Source: Novibacillus thermophilus
GTDB taxonomy: Bacteria; Bacillota; Bacilli; Thermoactinomycetales; Novibacillaceae
Direction: 5' to 3'
Assembly (NCBI RefSeq): GCF_002005165.1
Contig: NZ_CP019699.1
Coordinates: 3,038,001-3,102,000, forward strand
DNA length: 64,000 nt
A program made the translations under genes and the position numbers. Positions 48,228 to 57,535 of the stretch are shown in pieces. Under the pieces are notes generated by a model. That model did not search any database and was not told where the DNA came from. It saw only the letters and a program-made list of their open reading frames with translations. Numbering within the stretch: position 1 is the first letter of the stretch; each line of letters starts with the position of its first letter.

Positions 48228-48707
48228 CTACACTTTGACTCCTTCATTGACGGTTTTTATCGAAACGGACCCATCTTCGCAAAAAAACTCGACGGTTCTC
48301 CCTCTTCTACCACCCGTTTCCTGAAACACGACTGGAACGCCGCAAGTGTGGAGCGTACTTAAACACGCGTCTACATTGCGTTCGCCGATGGAAAGGAGGT
48401 GCGGGCCCGGCGTGTAATGAAACATTTGCGCCCCTCCCACTAACGACGCCACGTACCTCGATTTTCTGCCCCCTAAACGGCACAGGGCATCTACCATCGC
48501 GGGAATCGCCGTATCGGCGTATTTTCCCTTTTTGACAGAAGAAGACTTGTCCATTTTGGAGTAGGGGAGCATCACGTGGGCCATGGCAGCCACTTTGACC
48601 AGCGGATCGTTGATGATGACAGCGACACACGATCCCAGTCCTAACGTCTTGAGACTGTCGGGGGCTTGAGCGGTTTTCCACTCCGCCATCATCACTTTAA
48701 CGACCAC
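48228..48707 (-). CDS. cheD: Chemoreceptor glutamine deamidase CheD
   Basis: CheD deamidates Gln in chemoreceptors and activates CheC. The 159-residue protein has the papain-like motif GLGSCVAV (catalytic Cys in this loop), MAHVMLPYS and the SIGERNVDA/VGGAQMF parts. GTG 48707 lies nine bases after GGGAG and overlaps cheC by 11 bases, so it is coupled to its partner. Confidence 0.95.
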   Translation of the reverse strand: MVVKVMMAEWKTAQAPDSLKTLGLGSCVAVIINDPLVKVAAMAHVMLPYSKMDKSSSVKKGKYADTAIPAMVDALCRLGGRKSRYVASLVGGAQMFHYTPGPHLLSIGERNVDACLSTLHTCGVPVVFQETGGRRGRTVEFFCEDGSVSIKTVNEGVKV

Positions 48708-49314
48708 TGACGCTTACTCCCAGTGCCTGAAACAACACAGGCAATTGATCGGGCTGCGGCAACAGGAGGACGTGGGTGTTTGCCGAAACGTCCCCAGTGG
48801 AGATTTCTGTTTCGATCAGGAGCGCTTCGTCTGCAGATGCTCCGATTTCGGCGGCACCGACACTTAACACCGCTCCCGCCATATCAAAGGCCAGATACGG
48901 AACAGACGGATACAGTTTCACTCCCGCAAAGTCAGACAAAGCGCCTAAATACGTTCCTGCGACGATGTTCCCCACTTCGGACAGAGCCGAACACTCCATC
49001 TCTGAGTCCAGGGCGTCGGACGACGATTCGCTCAGCAGCTTCCCGACAAAGCGCTGTGCGGTCTCCCGCTGCATCAACACGTACATGCTCCCGCCCATGT
49101 CCCCTTGCAAGCGAAAGTACATCGCCATCACCGCCGCTTCCGTTCCCCCGACAGACTCCGGCAGCTCATGAAACGGTACGACGCGCACGTCCGGAATACG
49201 CATGCGGACTCTTACACCGAGCAGTTCGGACAAGGCGGTAGCGGCATTTCCCGCTCCGATGTTAGCTGCTTCCCGCAACAAGTCCAGTTGGTCATTTGAA
49301 GGCTGAGCTGACAT
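48697..49314 (-). CDS. cheC: CheY-P phosphatase CheC
   Basis: CheC (205 residues) dephosphorylates CheY-P with CheD. Both active helices of the family are recognisable: LLREAANIGAGNAATALSEL near residues 12-31 and ECSALSEVGNIVAGTYLGAL near 107-126, each with the paired E/N phosphatase residues. The gene is between cheW and cheD, with B. subtilis order. Confidence 0.95.
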   Translation of the reverse strand: MSAQPSNDQLDLLREAANIGAGNAATALSELLGVRVRMRIPDVRVVPFHELPESVGGTEAAVMAMYFRLQGDMGGSMYVLMQRETAQRFVGKLLSESSSDALDSEMECSALSEVGNIVAGTYLGALSDFAGVKLYPSVPYLAFDMAGAVLSVGAAEIGASADEALLIETEISTGDVSANTHVLLLPQPDQLPVLFQALGVSVSGR

Positions 49315-49327
49315 TTTGTGGGTATCC

Positions 49328-49798
49328 TCAATCCTCTTTTTGTATTTCGCGTACGTCTTCTCTGGACAACACGCGATCCAAATTCAACAACACGAGCAAG
49401 CGGTCTTCCAGCTTTGCGACCCCTTCTAAATAACGGGCGTCTACTTCGCCCAACCCAGAAGGCGGTTCTTCCACGACGCCTGCGGGAATGTGCATAACGT
49501 CGTGAGCGGAGTCGACAATGAGCCCCACTTGTACGTTTTCCGTATGGACGATGACAATGCGGGTCGATTCGTCGTGTTCCTTTTGCGGCATGCCGAATTT
49601 GCTCCGCAAGTCGATGACCGGTGTCACGACCCCCCTTAGGTTGATGACTCCTTGGACAAAGTCCGGTACGTTGGCTACCCGTGTAATCGGCTGCATGCGT
49701 TCAATCGAGTCCACTTGCTGGACGTCGACCCCGTAATCCTCTTCCCCTAAGCGAAAGACGATGACCTTTCGCCCAGTTTCGGCGACACGCGTTTCCAA
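49328..49798 (-). CDS. cheW: Chemotaxis coupling protein CheW
   Basis: CheW (156 residues) links receptors to CheA. It has the beta-barrel segments IVFRLGEEDYGVDVQQVDSI, VINLRGVVTPVIDLRSKFG and the C-terminal KLEDRLLVLLNLDRVL. TTG 49798 was chosen because it lies nine bases after GGGAGG, and the length then equals B. subtilis CheW; the ATG 18 bases upstream lacks a site. Confidence 0.94.
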   Translation of the reverse strand: METRVAETGRKVIVFRLGEEDYGVDVQQVDSIERMQPITRVANVPDFVQGVINLRGVVTPVIDLRSKFGMPQKEHDESTRIVIVHTENVQVGLIVDSAHDVMHIPAGVVEEPPSGLGEVDARYLEGVAKLEDRLLVLLNLDRVLSREDVREIQKED

Positions 49799-49829
49799 CG
49801 CAAAATCCCTCCCCATCCGTTTTAAGAGT

Positions 49830-51803
49830 TTATACCGCCATGGCTTCTTGCTGCTGGATTAACGCATTCGTGTCCACAATCAGGGCGACGCGGCCGTCCC
49901 CCAAAATGGTCGCTCCCGATATCGCAAACACTTGGTTCAAGTAGTTGCCGAGCGATTTCAGCACGACTTCTTGCTGTCCTAGCAATTCGTCGACCACGAG
50001 TCCCGTCAATTGATCCCCCTTCTTCACGATGACGACAAAGACGCTATCGTTGTGGACTCCACCGTCGCGTTGCGGAACGGAAAACACTTCATGCAGGGGG
50101 ACGAGGGGAACGATCCGTTTGCGGAAGCGGAGTACCGGCTGGCCGTGCACTTTTTGAATCTCGCTTCTGTCGAATTTTCCCGTTTCTAATATCGCGTTTA
50201 TCGGGATGGCGTACGTCTCGTCGCCGGTGCGCACGAGAAGCGCCGTAAGGATTGACAGCGTCAACGGCAGTTGAATCGAGAACGTCGTCCCCTTGCCTTC
50301 CTCTGACTGCACGCTGACACTGCCGCCCAGGGACTCAATTTTCGTCCGCACCACATCGAGTCCCACGCCGCGGCCGGACACGTCTGTCACTTGTTCCGCG
50401 GTACTGAAGCCGGAAGCAAACAACAGGTCGTACACTTGAGCATCGCCCAGCTTGTCGGCGCTCTCTCGGTCGATGATGCCGTTTTTAAGCGCTTTTTGTA
50501 AGACTTTGTCCCGACTGATGCCCGCCCCGTCATCGGCGATTTCGATGAACGCGTGGTTTCCGCTGTAAAACGCCCGCAGTGAAATGTGCCCGGTTTCCGG
50601 CTTACCTTTCTCCCTTCGTTCTTTCGGCGTTTCCAAACCGTGGTCAAGGGCATTGCGCAACAGGTGCACGAGGGGGTCGCCGATTTCATCAATCACAGTG
50701 CGATCCAACTCGGTATCGGCTCCCGTTATCTCGAGCTGTACGTCTTTGTTCAATTCTTTTGCCAAGTCGCGCACCATGCGCGGGAATCGGTTAAACACTT
50801 GCTCCACCGGTACCATGCGCAAATTCAGAACCGTTTCTTGCAACTCGCTGCCGATGCGGTTCATGTGTTCAACCACTTCGGTCAGATCCGCACGGTTCAA
50901 CTCGCCGGCAATTTGCTCGATCCGTCCGCGGTCGATCACCCATTCGCTGAACAGGTTCATCAACGCATCCAGACGTTCAATGTCCACGCGGATCGATTTA
51001 GTCGCCTTCGCCTTGTGAGCAGGCGCAGAGCGCACAGTTTTCGCCGTCACATCGCCTTTCGCAGTAACACCCTGTTTTTGTTTGAGCGCATCTCTTGACA
51101 GCGCCGTGACGTCGACGCTTTCCAGTTCAGATATTTGTTCCAGTGACCGTTTGACATGTTGCTCTTCTTCCTTTGTAATCGTGACGAAATGGAATGTGCG
51201 GTCGAATTTTTCCTCCTCTAGATCTTCTACACTCGGAACGGCCTTCGCCACATCTCCTGTCTTTTCCAGCGCCTCGTACACCATGTACGCCCGGGCGCCT
51301 TTTAAGACACACTGTTCACTTAGCGTCACTTTGACGAGGAAAACGTAGTAGCCGTTATCGAGAGACGTTTCGAAAAGTTCGCGCTCGTACCCGTCGAAAG
51401 AAACGTCCTGCTGCGTGACGGCCGTTTTTTCTTCTTCACCCCCTCGCAGCTTGGACAACAAGTCACTCACGTCAGCCAACGGTTCTCCGTTCGCCGCTTG
51501 CTCGACCATCATTTCCAGGCGGTCGACTCCTTGGAACAAAATATCCATCGTCTCGTCCTTAAGTGGGTGAACCCCGTCGCGAACTTGCTGTAGTACATTC
51601 TCCAACTCGTGCGTCAAATCGGCCATCGTCTCGAAGCCCATCGTGGCGGACATGCCTTTTAACGTGTGGGCGGAACGAAACAGTTCCTGTACGGGTTCTT
51701 TGTTTTCCGGATCGTTTTCCAAATCGAGTAACAAAGTGTTCATCCGCTGCACGTGTTCCCGTCCCTCTTCGACAAAAACGTTCAAATACGTTTGGTCACT
51801 CAA
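49830..51803 (-). CDS. cheA: Chemotaxis histidine kinase CheA
   Basis: CheA (657 residues) autophosphorylates and passes phosphate to CheY and CheB. The Hpt domain has phosphoacceptor His46 in FRSAHTLKGMSA. P2 (about 155-255) and the dimer helix (IRVDIERLDALMNLFSEWVI) follow. The kinase core has HLLRNALDHGLE (N-box), DDGAGI and GRGVGLDVV, and a CheW-like domain ends the protein. TTG 51803 lies after AGAAGGAGG and overlaps cheB by eight bases; the longer ATG frame is out of family. Confidence 0.96.
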   Translation of the reverse strand: MSDQTYLNVFVEEGREHVQRMNTLLLDLENDPENKEPVQELFRSAHTLKGMSATMGFETMADLTHELENVLQQVRDGVHPLKDETMDILFQGVDRLEMMVEQAANGEPLADVSDLLSKLRGGEEEKTAVTQQDVSFDGYERELFETSLDNGYYVFLVKVTLSEQCVLKGARAYMVYEALEKTGDVAKAVPSVEDLEEEKFDRTFHFVTITKEEEQHVKRSLEQISELESVDVTALSRDALKQKQGVTAKGDVTAKTVRSAPAHKAKATKSIRVDIERLDALMNLFSEWVIDRGRIEQIAGELNRADLTEVVEHMNRIGSELQETVLNLRMVPVEQVFNRFPRMVRDLAKELNKDVQLEITGADTELDRTVIDEIGDPLVHLLRNALDHGLETPKERREKGKPETGHISLRAFYSGNHAFIEIADDGAGISRDKVLQKALKNGIIDRESADKLGDAQVYDLLFASGFSTAEQVTDVSGRGVGLDVVRTKIESLGGSVSVQSEEGKGTTFSIQLPLTLSILTALLVRTGDETYAIPINAILETGKFDRSEIQKVHGQPVLRFRKRIVPLVPLHEVFSVPQRDGGVHNDSVFVVIVKKGDQLTGLVVDELLGQQEVVLKSLGNYLNQVFAISGATILGDGRVALIVDTNALIQQQEAMAV

Positions 51804-52413
51804 GGTTTTCGCCTCCTTCTGTATCCCACCCATCGACGATTTCCACGATTTTGTCCGCCATGGACGCGAGCGGCAAAACTTCGTCCACGCATCCCGCCTC
51901 GATGGCGGCTTTCGGCATTCCGAATACGATGCAGCTGGAAGCATCTTGTGCCAACGTGACCACAGCCGGATTGGCTTCCTTTACCTGCTTCATGCCGTTG
52001 GCTCCGTCCTTTCCCATTCCCGTGAGGAGTACGAGGGCGACGGGTAAGTGTCTGACTGACTTGAACGACAGGAATAACTGATCGACTGAAGGCTTGTGGC
52101 CAGACACAAGATTCCCGTCATCTAACGCGACTCGAAGGTCTTTCCCTTTTTGTGCGACAGTCAAGTGACGGTTCCCCGGGGACACGTACACCTTGCCGCC
52201 GAGGACCCGCTCGCCGTGTACAGCCTCCACGACCTGTAGCGCGCACAAGTTGTTTAAACGCTCTGCAAAAGGCCGAGTGAAGGTGTGAGGCATGTGCTGG
52301 ACGACGAACAACGCGGCGGGAAATGACGGCGGAAATTGCGAAAGTATGTGTTGCAAGGCGCGCGGACCGCCCGTTGAAGCTCCGATTGCAATGAGGCCTT
52401 TTACTTCTGCCAT
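51796..52413 (-). CDS. cheB: CheB-type protein-glutamate methylesterase, catalytic domain only
   Basis: The 205-residue protein is a complete methylesterase domain with IGASTGG (Ser13), QHMPHTFTRPFAERL (His40) and TGMGKDGANG (Asp136) as the catalytic triad. The N-terminal receiver domain that regulates B. subtilis CheB by phosphorylation (about 357 residues total) is missing. The upstream flhG frame is intact and ends two bases before ATG 52413, so the missing domain is not hidden by a frameshift there. Methylesterase control by CheA-P is thus unlikely as usual. Confidence 0.92.
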   Translation of the reverse strand: MAEVKGLIAIGASTGGPRALQHILSQFPPSFPAALFVVQHMPHTFTRPFAERLNNLCALQVVEAVHGERVLGGKVYVSPGNRHLTVAQKGKDLRVALDDGNLVSGHKPSVDQLFLSFKSVRHLPVALVLLTGMGKDGANGMKQVKEANPAVVTLAQDASSCIVFGMPKAAIEAGCVDEVLPLASMADKIVEIVDGWDTEGGENLE

Positions 52414-52414
52414 G

Positions 52415-53305
52415 TCACGTCCTTCTCCGAATGGCGTTTAGTAAATAGCGCATAAAGCCTTGGTTCCCTTCATCGCCCTTCTCCGAAAACTCAGCTAAAT
52501 ACCGCTTTGTCATAAGCTCGAGCCGGCGTGTTACAGGACTGTTGGGGAAACATTCACTGAACGGTCTCTGCCGTTTTACCGCACGCACGACGTCCACGTG
52601 ATCTGGTAAGTAACCGAGCAGCTGTACGTCCCGGTGCAGAAACTGTTTCACCGCGAAACACATTTTCTGACCTGTTCTCTCTCCTTCTCTGCGGTTTGCA
52701 GCTCGATTGATAACTGTCCACAGTTTTAAGCTGTCCCGTTGTGTAAACAGGTATTTGATGACCGCGTACCCGTCCGTGATAGCTGTCGGTTCCGGTGTCG
52801 TGACGAGTATCGCCTCGTCTGCGGCCAAAATGAGAGAGAGGCTCTCTTTCGTCAATCCGGCTCCGGTGTCTACAATAATAAAATCGGCAAAATCTTGAAG
52901 TTCTTTTAACTGAGCCACAAGGTACTCTCCCTGTTCCGGGGTGAGGTCCATCCACTCTTGAACACCGGACCTCCCTGGTACGCAGTAGAGGCCGTTCGGC
53001 CCCCGCTCCATGACGTCGTAAACGGTGACTCCGGGTTGCAACAGATCGTACAGCGTTCGGCGCGGCGTCATGTCCATGAGCACATCCATGTTGGCAAACC
53101 CGAAGTCAGCGTCAAACACGACCGTTTGGTAGCCTGACTTCGCCAGTTGCATGGAAAAGTTGAGTGTGAAGTTCGTCTTCCCTACCCCCCCTTTGCCGCT
53201 CGTGACCGCAATCGTGTGCGCTCTTAGCAGCTTGCGGGACGTACGCGGCACTTTTTCCGCTGTGGCCTGCATGCGCAGTCGAAGTGAATCGGCCTGGTCA
53301 CGCAT
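52415..53305 (-). CDS. flhG: MinD-like ATPase FlhG (YlxH), flagellar number regulator
   Basis: FlhG (296 residues) controls flagellar number and position with FlhF. The N-terminal DQAxxLR helix that stimulates the FlhF GTPase is present as DQADSLR (3-9), and the deviant Walker A is SGKGGVGKTN (36-45). VFDADFGFANMDV and IIVDTGAGL follow. It overlaps flhF by eight bases, in the order flhA-flhF-flhG. Confidence 0.95.
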   Translation of the reverse strand: MRDQADSLRLRMQATAEKVPRTSRKLLRAHTIAVTSGKGGVGKTNFTLNFSMQLAKSGYQTVVFDADFGFANMDVLMDMTPRRTLYDLLQPGVTVYDVMERGPNGLYCVPGRSGVQEWMDLTPEQGEYLVAQLKELQDFADFIIVDTGAGLTKESLSLILAADEAILVTTPEPTAITDGYAVIKYLFTQRDSLKLWTVINRAANRREGERTGQKMCFAVKQFLHRDVQLLGYLPDHVDVVRAVKRQRPFSECFPNSPVTRRLELMTKRYLAEFSEKGDEGNQGFMRYLLNAIRRRT

Positions 53306-54395
53306 TCCCGTCCACTTCTTCCATTATCCACTGCGTCAGCTGATCGGCATCCGCCTCCACCATGTCGTCGGGAACATTTTGACCCGTTGTGATCAGTCCC
53401 AGCTTGTACGGTGTTTTGGACACGAGGTTCAGCATTAAACCGTACGAGGTCGTTTCATCAGCTTTCGTCAACAACAGATGAGTCACTGGTATGGACGACA
53501 CGCTCTCGAGGACCGCGTCAATGTCTTCGTCCCGCATCGTCAAACTGAGCACGAGGTGGATCGCCGCCTGGTCACTGTGCTGTATGTATGCAAACAGTTC
53601 CGACACGTTCATTTTCTGCCGGTAGTTGCGCCCCGCTGTATCGACCAGGACGACGTCACAGTGGGACAGTTTTTCCTTCGCTTCTTTCATCTCGTTCGGA
53701 TCGTGGGCGACGTGAATCGGGACGTTTAGGATGTCTGCGTAGGTCTTGAGCTGTTTGACAGCCGCGATCCTGAACGTATCGGCTGCGATCAGTCCAACGG
53801 AAAGGCCTTGCTCCAGTACGTATACGGCGGCCATTTTGGCGATCGTCGTCGTTTTCCCCACCCCGGTCGGACCGATCAGGTAAACCGTCTTCGGTCCAGA
53901 GCCAACTGAAAGGGGAGTACCCACTCTTGCTTCAAAACGTTCTCGAATCTCACCGGCCACTAGCGAGTAGATCTCTTTCTCATCCGCGTTTTGAATATCG
54001 CGAATACGCGGCTGGACGTTGCGAAAGAGAGAGGCGATGACATCGTCTGTCACGTGCTGGCGTTTAAGGTGCGTCTCGACAGCCGCAAAAGGACGGGGCA
54101 GGTCGTTCTGTTGTGTGTACATCCACTGTTCCATCATCTGTTTGATCGATTCTATTTCCCTTTTCAGCCCGTCTTGCGGTGAATCCCTTTCGACGCGGTG
54201 TTGTTTCAAACGGGGGCCTTCCACCCCGTGATCGACGGCGGCGATCACTTCAAAGCGCTGCTTGCCGAACAGTCCCCACAACCCCCCGTGCTTAATCGGC
54301 TTGCTGTCGAGTATGACAGCCGTATCCCCCAAGTCGTCACGTATGCGAGACATGGCATCCGGTAAGGAATTGGCGACATACCGCTTCACTTTCAT
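53298..54395 (-). CDS. flhF: SRP-family GTPase FlhF
   Basis: FlhF (365 residues) recruits flagellar components to the pole or set sites. It has a basic N-terminal B domain (to about 100), an N-helical bundle and the G domain with GPTGVGKTTTIAKMA, DTFRIAAVKQLKTYA and VDTAGR, LTKADET. ATG 54395 overlaps the flhA stop by four bases (ATGA). Confidence 0.95.
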   Translation of the reverse strand: MKVKRYVANSLPDAMSRIRDDLGDTAVILDSKPIKHGGLWGLFGKQRFEVIAAVDHGVEGPRLKQHRVERDSPQDGLKREIESIKQMMEQWMYTQQNDLPRPFAAVETHLKRQHVTDDVIASLFRNVQPRIRDIQNADEKEIYSLVAGEIRERFEARVGTPLSVGSGPKTVYLIGPTGVGKTTTIAKMAAVYVLEQGLSVGLIAADTFRIAAVKQLKTYADILNVPIHVAHDPNEMKEAKEKLSHCDVVLVDTAGRNYRQKMNVSELFAYIQHSDQAAIHLVLSLTMRDEDIDAVLESVSSIPVTHLLLTKADETTSYGLMLNLVSKTPYKLGLITTGQNVPDDMVEADADQLTQWIMEEVDGNA

Positions 54396-56428
54396 CCGAG
54401 ATTCACCACCCCTACACTTTTAATTTCCACTTGCGGCTCTAACTCATTGTAAGAGAGGACGGGCAAATCCGGCATGACGCGCTCGACGAGTTGCTTGACA
54501 TGGGTACGCAGGGCCGGCGATGTCAAGATGATCGGTTGCTCGCCGATGTCTGTGAGCCGCTTCACCTGTTCAGACACTTTTTGGTAAAAAAGTTGTGACA
54601 CGCTCGGTTCCATGGCCAAAAAGCTGCCGCGCTCCGACTGTTGGATGTGGTCCGCCACCTGCTTTTCAGTGTCCGGGCTCAACGTGATCACTTTGACTTC
54701 TTTCCCGCTCCCGGCGTATGTGCGAGTAATTTGCCGTGCCAACGCTTGCCGTACGTATTCGGTTAACACGTTCGGATCTTTCGAAAACTGTGACGCGTCG
54801 GCCAACGTTTCCAAAATGGTATGTAAATCCCGAATGGAAATCTTTTCACGCAGTAAGTTTTGCAGCACTTTTTGAATCTCTCCGATGGACAGCTTGTCCG
54901 GAACGAGTTCCTCGATGAGAGCAGGCGCGCTTTCCTTGACGTGGTCGATGAGGGACTTCGTTTCCTGTCGACCCAGCAGTTCGTGCATGTGGCGTTTAAT
55001 CGTTTCGGTCAAGTGGGTCGCCACAACGGACGGCGGGTCGACCACTGTGTATCCAGCCTGCTCCGCCTTGTCCCGCACGGTCTCCGCAATCCACAACGCT
55101 GGCAGCCCGAACGCCGGCTCCGTCGTTTCCACGCCCTGAACGGACGGGTCTTCGACACCGGGACTCATGGCCAAGTAGTGATCGAGCATCAGTGTGTAAC
55201 GGGCCACTTCGTTCCCTTTTATTTTGATGACATACTCATTGGGCGCCAGTTGAATGTTGTCGCGGATGCGGATCACCGGAACGATCATCCCCATTTCCAG
55301 CGCGCACTGACGTCGAATCATGATCACCCGGTCCAATAAGTCGCCGCCTTGCTTCACATCGGCGAGGGGAATCAGTCCGTACCCAAATTCGAATTCAATG
55401 GGGTCAACCGTCAAGAGCGACATGACACTTTCCGGACTGCGTATGCTTTCAGCTTCCGCCTCTTCTTGTTGATCCTCAGACTCCTGCCGTTCCTTTTGTT
55501 CCGATTGGAGGAGCACGTAGCCGCCAAGCGCCATGAGCGCGGCGATGGGCAAGGAGATTAAGAGACCGATAGGCGTCAACAGACCGAGTGCCAAAATGAC
55601 GGCCGCCACGACAAACAGCATCTTCGGATAGGCAAACAGCTGTTTCGTGATGTCGCTGCCCAGATTGCCGTCCGACGCAGCCCGCGTCACCACAATGCCG
55701 GTGGCCGTCGAGATGAGGAGGGCCGGGATCTGAGTGACGAGCCCGTCGCCGATGGATAACAGCGTAAATAAACTGGCCGCCTCACGCAACGACATGCCGT
55801 GAACGATCATCCCGATGGAAAACCCGCCGATGATGTTCACCATTAAGATGACGATGCTCGCAATGGCATCCCCTTTGATAAATTTACTGGCCCCGTCCAT
55901 GGCGCCGTAAAAGTCGGCTTCCCGTTCGATTTTCTCCCGCCGTTCCCGGGCCTCGGCATCGGTAATCACGCCGGCATTCAGATCGGCGTCAATACTCATC
56001 TGTTTCCCGGGCATCGCGTCCAGGGTGAAGCGGGCCGCCACCTCTGCTACCCGCTCGGCCCCTTTCGTAATGACGATGAATTGAATAGTGACGAGAATGA
56101 GAAACACGACAAACCCGATCACAGGGCTGCCGCCGACGACGAACGATCCGAACGTCTCGATAATCTGCCCCGCTTCCCGTATAGAGAGAATGGAGCGCGT
56201 CGTGGACACGTTTAACGCCAAGCGAAAGAGCGTCGTCACTAACAGAAGAGACGGAAAAATTGAAAACTGCAGCGGTTCTTTCGTGTTCATCGCCACCAGA
56301 ATGATCGTGAGAGCGAGCGAGATGTTGATAAAAATGAGAATGTCGAGTAACCACGGCGGCAGCGGGATGATCATCATCATGACGATCAAGATGATGCCGA
56401 CTAGTACGGATAAGTCCGTCCACTTCAT
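54392..56428 (-). CDS. flhA: Flagellar type III export gate component FlhA
   Basis: FlhA (678 residues) is the ring-forming export gate. It has eight membrane helices up to about residue 310, the conserved FHIPEP-like motif region with MPGKQMSIDADLNAG between helices, and a large cytoplasmic domain from about 340. ATG 56428 follows TAAGGAGGAAGTGATCGG. It is 15 bases after flhB. Confidence 0.97.
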   Translation of the reverse strand: MKWTDLSVLVGIILIVMMMIIPLPPWLLDILIFINISLALTIILVAMNTKEPLQFSIFPSLLLVTTLFRLALNVSTTRSILSIREAGQIIETFGSFVVGGSPVIGFVVFLILVTIQFIVITKGAERVAEVAARFTLDAMPGKQMSIDADLNAGVITDAEARERREKIEREADFYGAMDGASKFIKGDAIASIVILMVNIIGGFSIGMIVHGMSLREAASLFTLLSIGDGLVTQIPALLISTATGIVVTRAASDGNLGSDITKQLFAYPKMLFVVAAVILALGLLTPIGLLISLPIAALMALGGYVLLQSEQKERQESEDQQEEAEAESIRSPESVMSLLTVDPIEFEFGYGLIPLADVKQGGDLLDRVIMIRRQCALEMGMIVPVIRIRDNIQLAPNEYVIKIKGNEVARYTLMLDHYLAMSPGVEDPSVQGVETTEPAFGLPALWIAETVRDKAEQAGYTVVDPPSVVATHLTETIKRHMHELLGRQETKSLIDHVKESAPALIEELVPDKLSIGEIQKVLQNLLREKISIRDLHTILETLADASQFSKDPNVLTEYVRQALARQITRTYAGSGKEVKVITLSPDTEKQVADHIQQSERGSFLAMEPSVSQLFYQKVSEQVKRLTDIGEQPIILTSPALRTHVKQLVERVMPDLPVLSYNELEPQVEIKSVGVVNLG

Positions 56429-56443
56429 CCGATCACTTCCTCC

Positions 56444-57532
56444 TTAGCTCTTACGCCGAGTTCCGCGCATGCGGTACACGTACGCCAACACTTCGGCAAC
56501 CGCCTGAAACAGATCGGGAGGAACCGTCTCTCCGATGTCTAATCGTTCATAAAGGGTTCTGGCCAGCGGTTTGTTCTCCATCACTGGCACCTCGTGAGCT
56601 TCTGCCAGTTCCCGCATGCGCTTGGCCAACAAGTCAGTCCCTTTGGCGACTACCTGCGGCGCATCCATCTCTTGCGCTTCATACTTGAGTGCCACTGCGT
56701 AATGAGTCGGGTTGGTGATGATGACGTCCGCTTTCGGCACTTCTTGCATCATGCGCTGCATAGCCATTTGCCGCTGTTTCTGTTTCATTTTGTTTTTTAT
56801 TTCAGGCGGCCCTTCCGTCTTCTTCAACTCGTCTTTAATGTCCTGCTTGGACATGCGAATGTTCTTCTCGTGGTCGTATCGCTGGTACATGTAGTCCGGT
56901 ATGGACAGCAAGACAAGGGTTAAAGCGACAAATAAACCGAGCTGGACGAGCATTTTCCCGATGGCAGCTGCCGTCCCCCCCACCGGCACCCGGGACAGTT
57001 TAAACATGTCCTCGAAGTTGTGCTGCAAGACGAGGATGACAACAGCGGCCACAATCACAAATTTCAGCAAGGATTTGAGAAATTCTACCAGTGCCCGTTT
57101 GGAAAATATGCGTTTTGCGCCTTGAACCGGGTTTAGGCGTTCGACCTTCACTTTCAACGGTTCAGTCGTAAACAGCGCCCCGATTTGGACGTAATTGCCG
57201 AGCACCCCTGCTGCCAGGGAGGCCGCCATTACGGACAGTACGGCAAAAGCCGAATGCGACAGCACTTCCCCGTATATCTCCTGTACCGTGTCGGGAGTCA
57301 CCTCAAGCAGAACCCACCCCTCGTCGAACGGCAACCGAAACAAGCGGACAATGTCGCCGGCAATCGCCCCCCCTGCTGCGAACAAAAACAAAAAGACCAA
57401 CAAAAAAATGAGCGATGACGGCACGTCGGCACTTCTCGCCACCTGTCCTTTTTTACGGGCATCCTGGCGCCGCTTCGGTGTAGCTTTCTCTGTCTTTTCC
57501 TGGGCAAACCGCTGTAAATCCAGCGTGAGCAT
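56444..57532 (-). CDS. flhB: Flagellar export substrate-switch protein FlhB
   Basis: FlhB (362 residues) changes export specificity from rod/hook to filament type after self-cleavage. Four membrane helices lie between about 40 and 215. The autocleavage site NPTH is at 274-277 (IITNPTHYAVAL). It overlaps in order with fliR and flhA in the standard cluster, starting four bases after the fliR stop. Confidence 0.97.
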   Translation of the reverse strand: MLTLDLQRFAQEKTEKATPKRRQDARKKGQVARSADVPSSLIFLLVFLFLFAAGGAIAGDIVRLFRLPFDEGWVLLEVTPDTVQEIYGEVLSHSAFAVLSVMAASLAAGVLGNYVQIGALFTTEPLKVKVERLNPVQGAKRIFSKRALVEFLKSLLKFVIVAAVVILVLQHNFEDMFKLSRVPVGGTAAAIGKMLVQLGLFVALTLVLLSIPDYMYQRYDHEKNIRMSKQDIKDELKKTEGPPEIKNKMKQKQRQMAMQRMMQEVPKADVIITNPTHYAVALKYEAQEMDAPQVVAKGTDLLAKRMRELAEAHEVPVMENKPLARTLYERLDIGETVPPDLFQAVAEVLAYVYRMRGTRRKS

Positions 57533-57535
57533 CGG

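Noticed and set aside
51744-52413. Receiver domain of CheB lost by a frameshift
   Set aside because: flhG is intact in frame up to its stop two bases before cheB, and no receiver-like sequence is readable in any frame there.
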